Positions 1 to 4,803 of a stretch of 7,775 bases of DNA are shown here, piece after piece. The first letter of the stretch is position 1. Each line of letters begins with the position of its first letter. The position numbers and the translations under genes are program-made. This stretch comes from Spirochaetia bacterium. GTDB lineage: Bacteria > Spirochaetota > Spirochaetia > DTKZ01. The notes below the pieces were generated by a model. The model saw nothing but the letters and a program-made list of their open reading frames with translations, was not told the origin of the DNA and searched no databases. The stretch lies in the NCBI GenBank assembly GCA_031270615.1, contig JAISXE010000086.1:1-7775 (forward strand). The letters run 5' to 3'.

Positions 1-102
1 CCCGTGTCGCGCGGAGACGGAAATTGGCTGCGGGCCACGCGGACAAGAAAGAAGGGATATCGGTCAAGGGTCCGCGGGGCCTGCGGTTTCCCGAATCCTT
101 CC

Positions 103-172
103 GCGCGAGGGATTGCAGCGGAAATCCTTTTTTGCGGCAAGGCCGCAAAAAAGATTGCAGCGGAAAGCCCGG
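103..172 (+). repeat. Interspersed palindromic repeat, copy A
   Basis: The 70-base unit begins GCGCGAGGG and ends GCCCGG. At its centre (127-153) is a hairpin with a perfect 12-bp stem, CTTTTTTGCGGC pairing with its complement, around an AAG loop. The 14-base word GATTGCAGCGGAAA occurs on both sides of it (111-124 and 153-166). The reverse complement of 2612-2681 matches this unit at 68 of 70 positions with no gaps. T-runs precede and A-runs follow the GC stem, the opposite of an intrinsic terminator, so a repeat element is the better reading. Confidence 0.9.
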
Positions 173-201
173 TTTTTTTTCGGCGCGCGCCGAAAAAAAA
201 C
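172..201. repeat. Perfect 30-bp palindrome (T8-CGGCGCGCGCCG-A8)
   Basis: G, eight T, CGGCGCGCGCCG, eight A and C form a sequence identical to its own reverse complement, with no loop. It directly follows copy A. It is followed by CGCGCCCAA (201-209), which also borders a different T-run/A-run hairpin at 2526-2550 in the other orientation. It therefore looks like the second hairpin of the same composite element. Confidence 0.85.
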
Positions 202-281
202 GCGCCCAAATCCCCCGCTCTGGACTCCTCGCTCTTCACGCCTAATTCCTGGTTCCACCCTTTCCTCTGCGATCTTTCCTG

Positions 282-290
282 TGGTATACT
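282..290 (+). promoter_or_regulatory. Extended -10 promoter for the 300-2465 unit
   Basis: TGGTATACT gives an extended -10 (TG, one base, then TATACT, five of six to TATAAT). No good -35 is visible about 17 bases upstream, which is usual for extended -10 promoters. Transcription would start near 297-300, directly at the ATG of the 81-residue gene. Confidence 0.55.
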
Positions 291-299
291 CGAAAAGCC

Positions 300-545
300 A
301 TGGCGGATTGGGAAGACGAGAAGTTCAACGAGGTTTTTGACAATGTGTATGCCACGACGAAATACCGGCGGCTGCTTGATCCGGGGTTCAGCATCAGGGA
401 GCTGGAAAGCCTTCTGGAAACCTTGTATGTCAGCGACGGGAACGACCAGGGCGGCAGGGGCAGGGTGGGCGATATTGTTTCCTCGGCAACCATAGCGGCG
501 CACGAGCAGGTTTTGGCTGAGTGGAAAAACGACAAAAACAAATAG
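300..545 (+). CDS. Hypothetical 81-residue protein upstream of the aromatic biosynthesis gene
   Basis: I do not recognise this protein. It is small, soluble and charged, with an acidic N-terminus (MADWEDEKFNEVFDN), no signal peptide and no membrane segment. A probable helix spans about residues 31-44 (SIRELESLLETLYV), followed by a Gly/Asp/Arg-rich turn (46-58) and a second probable helix (59-76) with a Lys/Asp-rich tail. The ATG at 300 is favoured because an extended -10 ends ten bases before it, so the message may have almost no leader. No Shine-Dalgarno is visible. The stop lies 15 bases before the DAHP synthase fusion, so the two are almost certainly co-transcribed. A link to aromatic metabolism is only inferred from position. 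Reality as a gene is supported by promoter, spacing and ordinary composition. Confidence 0.7.
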   Translation: MADWEDEKFNEVFDNVYATTKYRRLLDPGFSIRELESLLETLYVSDGNDQGGRGRVGDIVSSATIAAHEQVLAEWKNDKNK

Positions 546-560
546 CGAAAGCGGGGACTT

Positions 561-2465
561 ATGGTTATTGTACTTGGGCACGATGTCCGGTTGGAAGACA
601 AAAACGGGATACGGGCCTTTCTTTCGGAGAAGGGCTACCAGATTCGGGAAATTGTGGGGCAGGAAGAGACCATTTTCGGCGCGGTGGGGCCCGCGAAGGT
701 GGATCCGCGCGAGGTGGAGCTTCTTCCCGGCGTCAAGAGCGTTATTCCCATCGGCAAGCCGTACAAGCTTGCTTCGCGGGAGATGAAGAAAGAGGACACC
801 CAGGTGCAGGTGGGCGGCGTGAAGATCGGCGGCCGCAGGATTGCCGTTATCGCGGGCCCCTGCGCGGTGGAGGGCCGCGAGCAGATCATGGAAACGGCGC
901 GGATCCTCCGCGCTTCGGGGGCGGTCATGCTCCGGGGAGGGGCTTACAAGCCGCGCACGTCCCCTTATTCCTTTCAGGGCCTGGGGGAGAAGGGCCTTGG
1001 GTATTTGAAGGAGGCGGGGGAGGCCAGCGGGATGCCGGTTGTGAGCGAGGTCGTGGCCACCGACCATATCGCTTTGATGCGCGGCTATGTGGATCTTTTT
1101 CAGATTGGCGCGCGCAACATGCAGAACTTCGAGCTTTTGAAGCAGGTGGGGAAGACGGGGATGCCGGTTCTTTTGAAGCGGGGCCTTTCGGCGACCATCG
1201 AGGAATGGCTTATGGCGGCGGAGTATCTTATGGCCCACGGGACCGACAACGTTATCCTCTGCGAGCGGGGCATCCGCACCTTTGAGACCTACACGCGCAA
1301 TACCCTTGACCTGTCCGCGATTCCTGTCGTGAAAAAACTGAGCCACCTTCCCGTCATCGTGGATCCCAGCCACGCCACGGGCATCCGGGAAAAAGTCCCC
1401 CCGATGGGGCTTGCGGCAATCGCGGCGGGCGCGGACGGGCTTACCGTCGAGGTGCATCCCGATCCCGCGCGCGCGCTTTCCGACGGCCCCCAGAGCCTGT
1501 ACCCCGGCCAGTTTGAAAAACTGATGCGGGACATCGAGGCCCTCTCCGCGGTTGTGGGCAAGGAGGTGGCGAAGATCCCCTCGTCCCCGGCTTTCCGGGG
1601 AACGGCGTTTTCGGTTTCCACGGATCCTCCGGCCGGCAGGGGGAAAACCCGCGTCGCCTTTCAGGGGGAGGCCGGGGCCTACAGCGAGACCGCCTTGCAG
1701 GGCTTTTTCCATTTTGACGTGGAAAGCCTTCCCCGCAAAAGTTTTGACGATATTTTTTCCTCGGTGCTTGAGGGAAAGGCGGAGTACGGCATTGTCCCCC
1801 TGGAGAATTCCCTTACCGGCTCGATCCACGAAAACTACGATCTGCTTCTGCGCTATCCCGACCTGAAAATCGTCGGCGAGACGAAGCTGCGGATCATCCA
1901 CAGCCTTATCGGCCTTCCCGGCGCGGAGATCGGCGGCGTCAGGAAGGTTTTCTCCCATCCGCAGGGGCTTGCCCAGTGCCGCAGGTTTCTGGAAGAGCAC
2001 CCCTCCATGCATCCGGAACCCTTCTACGACACGGCGGGGTCGGTCTCCTTTATCGCGAAGGCGGGCAGGAAGGACTACGGCGCCATAGCCAACCGGGAGG
2101 CCGCCCTGCTTTACGGAATGCGGGTCTTGAAAGAAGGCATTGAAACGAATCCCCACAACTACACGCGCTTTGCCGTTATTTCCCGCGCGGAGCGGGAGGC
2201 CCCGGAAAAACCCAACAAGGCCATCATCATTTTTTCCGCCCCTGACAGGCCGGGCGCGCTTTTCGCGTGCATGAAGGTGCTTTCCGAAAAAAACCTCAAC
2301 CTGACGAAACTCGAATCGCGCCCCATCGAGGGAAAGCCCTGGCAGTATCTTTTTTACATGGGCGTGGAAGTGCCCGACAACGCGCAGCTCTTTGCCCAGG
2401 CCCTTGAGGAACTCAAGGCGATCTCCGAGGAGGCCCCGCGCGTTCTGGGCATGTACCGGGTGTAG
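561..2465 (+). CDS. Fused DAHP synthase (type I-beta) / prephenate dehydratase with two putative regulatory domains
   Basis: This 634-residue cytoplasmic enzyme joins the first shikimate step (PEP plus erythrose 4-phosphate to DAHP) to prephenate dehydratase (prephenate to phenylpyruvate). Residues 1-85 match the ferredoxin-like regulatory domain of Thermotoga-type DAHP synthases. Residues 86-338 are the barrel: GPCAVEGRE (99-107), KPRTSPYSFQG (130-140), GARNMQN (183-189), LLKRG (204-208), CERGIRTFE (234-242), DPSHATG (268-274) and EVHP (297-300). Expected metal ligands are C101, H271, E297 and D308. A linker (about 340-362) leads to dehydratase, with VAFQGEAGAYSE (365-376), VPLENS (412-417) and the NYTRF motif (533-537, catalytic T535). 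The C-terminal ACT domain has GALF (565-568) and ESRP (585-588), the phenylalanine-binding signature. No chorismate mutase domain is present. GGGGA lies three bases before the ATG. Both halves look intact, so both activities are expected. Confidence 0.95.
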   Translation: MVIVLGHDVRLEDKNGIRAFLSEKGYQIREIVGQEETIFGAVGPAKVDPREVELLPGVKSVIPIGKPYKLASREMKKEDTQVQVGGVKIGGRRIAVIAGPCAVEGREQIMETARILRASGAVMLRGGAYKPRTSPYSFQGLGEKGLGYLKEAGEASGMPVVSEVVATDHIALMRGYVDLFQIGARNMQNFELLKQVGKTGMPVLLKRGLSATIEEWLMAAEYLMAHGTDNVILCERGIRTFETYTRNTLDLSAIPVVKKLSHLPVIVDPSHATGIREKVPPMGLAAIAAGADGLTVEVHPDPARALSDGPQSLYPGQFEKLMRDIEALSAVVGKEVAKIPSSPAFRGTAFSVSTDPPAGRGKTRVAFQGEAGAYSETALQGFFHFDVESLPRKSFDDIFSSVLEGKAEYGIVPLENSLTGSIHENYDLLLRYPDLKIVGETKLRIIHSLIGLPGAEIGGVRKVFSHPQGLAQCRRFLEEHPSMHPEPFYDTAGSVSFIAKAGRKDYGAIANREAALLYGMRVLKEGIETNPHNYTRFAVISRAEREAPEKPNKAIIIFSAPDRPGALFACMKVLSEKNLNLTKLESRPIEGKPWQYLFYMGVEVPDNAQLFAQALEELKAISEEAPRVLGMYRV

Positions 2466-2525
2466 CCGCTTCGCGGAAGTGGCGAGAAGTAAGTAACAAG
2501 CAAGAGAGTGTGACAGGTTGGGCGC

Positions 2526-2550
2526 GTTTTTTTGCCGCAGGCAAAAAAAC
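2526..2550. repeat. Inserted hairpin, 11-bp stem with GCA loop
   Basis: GTTTTTTTGCC pairs perfectly with GGCAAAAAAAC around GCA. With its borders (2521-2551) it interrupts a linker that is continuous in the copy at 6052-6073. The near-identical words CAGGTTG (2514-2520) and CAGGTCG (2552-2558) lie on either side, like a short target duplication. Confidence 0.7.
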
Positions 2551-2558
2551 CCAGGTCG

Positions 2559-2613
2559 CATGGGCGAGCAGTATTTTTGTATCCGCGCAGCGGGTACAAA
2601 AATACGACCAGCC
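2559..2613 (+). repeat. Palindrome module with conserved linkers, copy B
   Basis: The left linker CATGGGCGAGCA (2559-2570) and right linker GACCAGCC (2606-2613) are the same as in the module at 6062-6102. Between them lies a hairpin (2571-2605) with unrelated sequence. GTATTTTTGTA pairs with TACAAAAATAC, then comes one T-G wobble, then CCGC pairs with GCGG around a GCA loop. The stem totals 16 pairs. Confidence 0.85.
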
Positions 2614-2681
2614 GGGCTTTCCGCTCCAATCTTTTTTGCGGCCTTGCCGCAAAAAAGGATTTCCGCTTCAATCCCTCGCGC
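2612..2681 (-). repeat. Interspersed palindromic repeat, copy B (inverted)
   Basis: The reverse complement of this 70-base unit matches 103-172 at 68 of 70 positions without gaps. The two differences both fall in the word GATTGNAGCGG, where N is A or G here and C there. The central hairpin (2631-2657) is identical apart from orientation, so its loop reads CTT. Together the two copies are inverted repeats around the 300-2465 operon. Confidence 0.9.
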
Positions 2682-2732
2682 AGAAGAAAAAGCACCCGCT
2701 GGGTAACGCTATATACAGACCCACTCCGGGAT

Positions 2733-2842
2733 GCATGGGCGGCAGACCGTTCTGTGCTACCAACACGGGGCTTCGCCCACGGCCTGCTTGTACGGCCTTA
2801 AAGCAAATTGCGGCCAGCCCCTCGCGCGCGGCTTTCCGCTGC
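2733..2842 (+). repeat. Degenerate copy of the palindromic element
   Basis: Linker words of the family recur in the expected order: GCATGGGCG (2733-2741), then about 70 bases of interior, then GGCCAGCCC (2811-2819), CCCTCGCGC (2819-2827) and GGCTTTCCGCTGC (2830-2842). The interior contains a short GGGC-TTC-GCCC hairpin (2768-2778) rather than one long stem. It is best read as a decayed or rearranged element. Confidence 0.5.
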
Positions 2843-2867
2843 TGCTTATTGTGAGCCGCTTCGCGGC
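2836..2867 (+). repeat. Left copy of a direct repeat around the hairpin array
   Basis: This stretch contains CCGCTGCTG and then TTATTGTGAGCCGC, ending in the hairpin GCCGC-TTC-GCGGC (2855-2867). Its partner lies at 3179-3206, about 340 bases downstream. Confidence 0.7.
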
Positions 2868-2880
2868 GCGTGATTGCAGG

Positions 2881-2907
2881 CAGCGCATTGCCTTCGGCAA
2901 TGCGCTG
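2881..2907. repeat. Perfect hairpin, 12-bp stem with TTC loop
   Basis: CAGCGCATTGCC pairs with GGCAATGCGCTG around TTC. It has the same 12-3-12 layout and the same inner ATTGCC as the hairpin at 3156-3182, but different outer stem bases. Confidence 0.85.
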
Positions 2908-2920
2908 GGTTGGCATAAAA

Positions 2921-3014
2921 CAAAATGTCGCGGTCCTGGCGGGTAAACATGTTCCGCGTCATAGGGTGCGCTTGGCCTGCAAGCGTCTTTTGCGGGCAAA
3001 GGCGCGACATTTTG
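2921..3014. repeat. Long-range inverted repeat with 12-bp arms
   Basis: CAAAATGTCGCG (2921-2932) is perfectly complementary to CGCGACATTTTG (3003-3014), with 70 bases between them. The right arm overlaps a competing local stem, GGGCAAA (2994-3000) with TTTGCCC (3011-3017), so both cannot form at once. The enclosed bases contain AACATGTT (2947-2954) but no longer stem. Confidence 0.65.
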
Positions 3015-3021
3015 CCCCATC

Positions 3022-3047
3022 CTGCAAGCGTGGCCGCCGCCTTGCAG
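3022..3047. repeat. Hairpin, 7-bp stem
   Basis: CTGCAAG (3022-3028) pairs with CTTGCAG (3041-3047) across a 12-base GC-rich loop. It is followed by the 10-bp perfect palindrome GGCCGCGGCC at 3054-3063. Confidence 0.55.
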
Positions 3048-3079
3048 CGTTGTGGCCGCGGCCGGCGGTGATAGACACG

Positions 3080-3102
3080 CGGCATTTGCGAAGCAAATGC
3101 CG
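3080..3102. repeat. Perfect hairpin, 10-bp stem with GAA loop
   Basis: CGGCATTTGC pairs with GCAAATGCCG around GAA. The inner part (ATTTGC-GAA-GCAAAT) is shared with the hairpin at 6074-6094, while the outer pairs differ. Confidence 0.8.
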
Positions 3103-3115
3103 TGGTGGCAAAGCC

Positions 3116-3141
3116 CGCGATTTTGCTCGCGCAAAATCGCG
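3116..3141. repeat. Perfect hairpin, 11-bp stem with TCGC loop
   Basis: CGCGATTTTGC pairs with GCAAAATCGCG around the four bases TCGC. It lies 14 bases downstream of the GAA-loop hairpin at 3080-3102. Confidence 0.8.
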
Positions 3142-3155
3142 CCGCCGGGATGTGG

Positions 3156-3182
3156 GCGGGAATTGCCGAAGGCAATTCCCGC
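3156..3182. repeat. Perfect hairpin, 12-bp stem with GAA loop
   Basis: GCGGGAATTGCC pairs with GGCAATTCCCGC around GAA. It abuts the right-hand direct repeat at 3179-3206. Confidence 0.85.
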
Positions 3183-3206
3183 TGCTGTTTTATTGTGAGC
3201 CGCGGC
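3179..3206 (+). repeat. Right copy of a direct repeat around the hairpin array
   Basis: The sequence again reads CCGCTGCTG, then TTTTATTGTGAGCCGC, and runs into GGC. Compared with 2836-2867 it has one extra T. It also lacks the five bases that give the left copy its TTC-loop hairpin. Confidence 0.7.
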
Positions 3207-3210
3207 GTAG

Positions 3211-3240
3211 TTGACACCACAGGCTTGCATACGGTAGTCT
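3211..3240 (+). promoter_or_regulatory. Candidate promoter for the lipoprotein gene
   Basis: A perfect -35 box TTGACA (3211-3216) is followed after 18 bases by TAGTCT (3235-3240), a weak -10 with three of six matches. The ATG at 3248 begins eight bases after the last -10 base, so the transcript would have essentially no leader. Confidence 0.45.
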
Positions 3241-3247
3241 GGAAACC

Positions 3248-4036
3248 ATGAAACTGCCAAAACTCATTTTCGGTATTTTTTGGGCAGGCCTGCTTGTCGG
3301 CTGCGCGTCCGCGCCGCACAGCAGCATGAAAGTGTCTGCCGGTGTCGGCGAATCGGAAATAATAGTGATGCGGGAAAAGGCTTCTCAGCTTTCTTTGCTT
3401 TCTTTGCGCGGTCTCAGAATCTACATCGACGGGGAGGAAAGCCTGGTTTTGGGGAATGGCGAAACGGGCAAAATAGTTATAGCGGACGGGGACCATGTCA
3501 TGCAGGCCGTTCTGGCAACTACAGAAGGCGGGGCGGTCAATATTTCCGCGAATTCAAAAAAGTTTACCTACAAAGCTTCTGTGGATGGGAATGGCCTGTT
3601 ATTAATGGACAAAGTATCCGAGGTGCAATTAAATAAGGCCACAAAAGAACACGCGAGCGTCGCAAGCGGGTTGTCAAAGGCGGCGAATGTCATAATGGCC
3701 GGAATAAAGCCGCAGTCAAGAATAGCGATAGTGTTTGTAACAGCCAGCGACAAAGACGTTGCGGCTTATATTGCGGAGGAGTTGGAATTTGTCATGCTGA
3801 ACCGCAAATTCGTCCTGGTTGACAGACGCCAGCTCAACAGGCTGCGCGCGGAACAAAAACTTCAACTAAGCGGGGAAGTCGATGACGAGACCGCGGTATC
3901 GGTCGGGAAACTGTCCGGCGCAAACGTCATCATAACAGGGAGCGTAAGCGGCGCCGGGAATTTAAGGCGTTTAAGGCTGCGGGCCCTGGACACGCAAACC
4001 GGCCGGGTCATCGTTGCGGCATCGGAAAAATATTAG
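3248..4036 (+). CDS. Lipoprotein with C-terminal CsgG/LpoB-like domain
   Basis: This 262-residue protein has a signal peptide (KLPKLIFGIFWAG) ending in the lipobox LVGC, so Cys19 is expected to be lipidated and the protein membrane-anchored. Residues 53-120 (RGLRIYIDGEESL onward) look like a small beta-rich domain. Residues 155-258 fit the CsgG/LpoB-like lipoprotein domain common in treponemes: SRIAIV (157-162), IAEELE (175-180), VLVDRRQLNRLRAEQKLQLS (189-208), GANVIITGSVS (224-234) and a closing RLRLRALDTQTG. The family includes LpoB, a penicillin-binding-protein activator, and outer-membrane secretion proteins. Which role applies is unknown, and no partner gene is adjacent. The gene is visibly AT-richer than its neighbours and sits alone between repeat-rich gaps. 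No good Shine-Dalgarno precedes the ATG. Confidence 0.85.
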   Translation: MKLPKLIFGIFWAGLLVGCASAPHSSMKVSAGVGESEIIVMREKASQLSLLSLRGLRIYIDGEESLVLGNGETGKIVIADGDHVMQAVLATTEGGAVNISANSKKFTYKASVDGNGLLLMDKVSEVQLNKATKEHASVASGLSKAANVIMAGIKPQSRIAIVFVTASDKDVAAYIAEELEFVMLNRKFVLVDRRQLNRLRAEQKLQLSGEVDDETAVSVGKLSGANVIITGSVSGAGNLRRLRLRALDTQTGRVIVAASEKY

Positions 4037-4082
4037 ACACCGTTAGCAAAGGCGAAAAACCACAGATCATCTTTTGAATGTA

Positions 4083-4098
4083 TGGGCGGCCAGCCCCG
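4083..4098 (+). repeat. Possible hairpin-less remnant of the palindrome module
   Basis: TGGGCGGCCAGCCCCG joins the left linker word (TGGGCG) directly to the right linker word (CCAGCCC) with no hairpin between. In the copies at 2559-2613 and 6062-6102, 35 and 21 bases of palindrome lie between these words. It may be a deleted copy, an unfilled site or chance. Confidence 0.35.
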
Positions 4099-4110
4099 AA
4101 ATTTTCCCCT

Positions 4111-4140
4111 TCGTCGGTTTTCGTCGGTTTTCGTCAGTGG
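4111..4140 (+). repeat. 10-bp tandem repeat, three copies
   Basis: TCGTCGGTTT occurs twice in exact succession (4111-4130), followed by a diverged third unit TCGTCAGTGG (4131-4140). The period is about one helical turn. It lies about 30 bases upstream of the predicted -35 of rlmE. Confidence 0.75.
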
Positions 4141-4171
4141 GGGTCAGGGGTTAAAAATCTTAAGTAAACGC

Positions 4172-4201
4172 ATGGCATTTTTTCCGCAAATCTGCTACTA
4201 T
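4172..4201 (+). promoter_or_regulatory. Candidate extended -10 promoter for rlmE-apbE
   Basis: TGCTACTAT (4193-4201) is an extended -10 with TACTAT (four of six). ATGGCA (4172-4177) is a possible -35, four of six, at 18-base spacing. The rlmE ATG begins six bases after the last -10 base, so transcription would start at or within the start codon. Confidence 0.4.
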
Positions 4202-4206
4202 GGCCC

Positions 4207-4803
4207 ATGCGCGAAATTTCCGACCACTGGGCGCGAAAGGCGAAGCAGGAAGGCTACCCCGCCCGATCAGTGTATAAACTGAAGGAAATCGAGGAAAAAT
4301 TCGGCGTTTTGCCGCAGCGGGGGCTTGTCCTTGACCTGGGCGCTTCACCGGGAAGCTGGACGCTTTTCGTCCTGCGCCACAGGGAAGGACGCTGCGCCGT
4401 TGTCGCCGCGGATCTTGCCCCCCTGGACTTGAGGCCCGCGCCGGAGGGCCTTGTTTTCCACCAGGGGGATATATGCGAATCCTCATTGCGCCTGATGCTG
4501 GAAACCGAAGGCCCTTACGACACGCTTTTAAGCGACGCCGCGCCCTCCACAACGGGAAACCGCACGGTGGACACGGCCCGCTCCGAGGCCCTCGTGGGGG
4601 AAGTCCTGGAAATCGCTCGCGGCGCGCTGAAGCCCGGCGGTGCCTGCGTTGTCAAAATTTTTCAGGGCAGCGGCCAGAAACGGATTATGGACGGCATGAA
4701 AAAGATTTTTGCGACGGTAAAAGCCTTCAAACCAAAAGCCTGCAGGAGCGAATCCTTTGAGACCTATTTCATCGGACAAAACAAAATCGGCGGGAAACGC
4801 TAA
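4207..4803 (+). CDS. rlmE: 23S rRNA 2'-O-ribose methyltransferase, RlmE/FtsJ family
   Basis: The enzyme methylates the 2'-O of a uridine in the ribosomal A-loop (U2552 in E. coli) using S-adenosylmethionine. At 198 residues it is close to the usual length of about 209. The N-terminus DHWARKAKQEGYPARSVYKL (6-25) is characteristic. VLDLGASPGSWT (41-52) is the SAM-binding loop. The K-D-K-E catalytic set is present as K24, D110 (in LLSDAAPSTTG), K150 (in VVKIFQG) and E185 (in SFETYF), with the same spacings (86, 40, 35) as I recall for the E. coli enzyme. The ATG at 4207 is the natural start: the conserved N-terminus follows at once, no Shine-Dalgarno is seen, and a -10-like box lies just upstream. 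The last 47 bases overlap apbE. Confidence 0.95.
   Translation: MREISDHWARKAKQEGYPARSVYKLKEIEEKFGVLPQRGLVLDLGASPGSWTLFVLRHREGRCAVVAADLAPLDLRPAPEGLVFHQGDICESSLRLMLETEGPYDTLLSDAAPSTTGNRTVDTARSEALVGEVLEIARGALKPGGACVVKIFQGSGQKRIMDGMKKIFATVKAFKPKACRSESFETYFIGQNKIGGKR
4744..4748 (+). promoter_or_regulatory. Ribosome site that fixes the TTG start of apbE
   Basis: AGGAG lies inside the end of rlmE, eight bases before TTG at 4757. It is the best Shine-Dalgarno nearby. It supports the TTG start, which places the whole signal peptide after it. Confidence 0.7.

Larger units (their letters stand above)
1..299. other. Leading intergenic stretch with no recognisable gene
   Basis: No reading frame here resembles a known protein. 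Frames that stay open run straight through the palindromic repeat at 103-201, so they are not credible genes. The first 100 bases could hold the last codons of a gene that begins before the window, but no frame gave a recognisable C-terminus. The stretch carries one 70-base repeat copy (103-172), one 30-base perfect palindrome (172-201) and the promoter of the next gene. Confidence 0.6.
2466..3247. other. Gene-free, hairpin-dense intergenic region
   Basis: Nearly 780 bases lack a convincing gene. Open frames exist on both strands, but they run through palindromes, have no ribosome site and read like translated repeats. The region starts just after the stop codon with a small hairpin, CCGC-TTC-GCGG (2466-2476). 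It then holds a composite palindromic element (2511-2681), a decayed copy (2733-2842) and an array of perfect hairpins flanked by a direct repeat (2836-3206). No intrinsic terminator with a clear U-tract was found for the upstream operon. Confidence 0.75.

Noticed and set aside
4..495. A 163-codon plus-strand open frame spanning the repeat and the start of the 81-residue gene
   Set aside because: It runs through palindromes, overlaps a better-supported gene in another frame and is low-complexity Arg/Lys/Pro-rich.
521..1285. A 254-codon plus-strand frame overlapping the fusion enzyme
   Set aside because: It is a Gly/Arg-rich shadow frame typical of GC-rich coding DNA.
2526..2550. Intrinsic terminator for the aromatic operon
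   Set aside because: The T-run precedes and the A-run follows the GC stem on both strands, the reverse of an intrinsic terminator. The same holds for 127-153, 173-200 and 2631-2657.
2836..3206. CRISPR array
   Set aside because: The hairpins differ in sequence and spacing. There is no repeat of constant length alternating with unique spacers.
2757..3496. Overlapping minus-strand open frames of 167 and 216 codons in the hairpin array
   Set aside because: They translate repeated palindromes, lack ribosome sites, resemble no known family, and the larger one enters the lipoprotein gene antisense.
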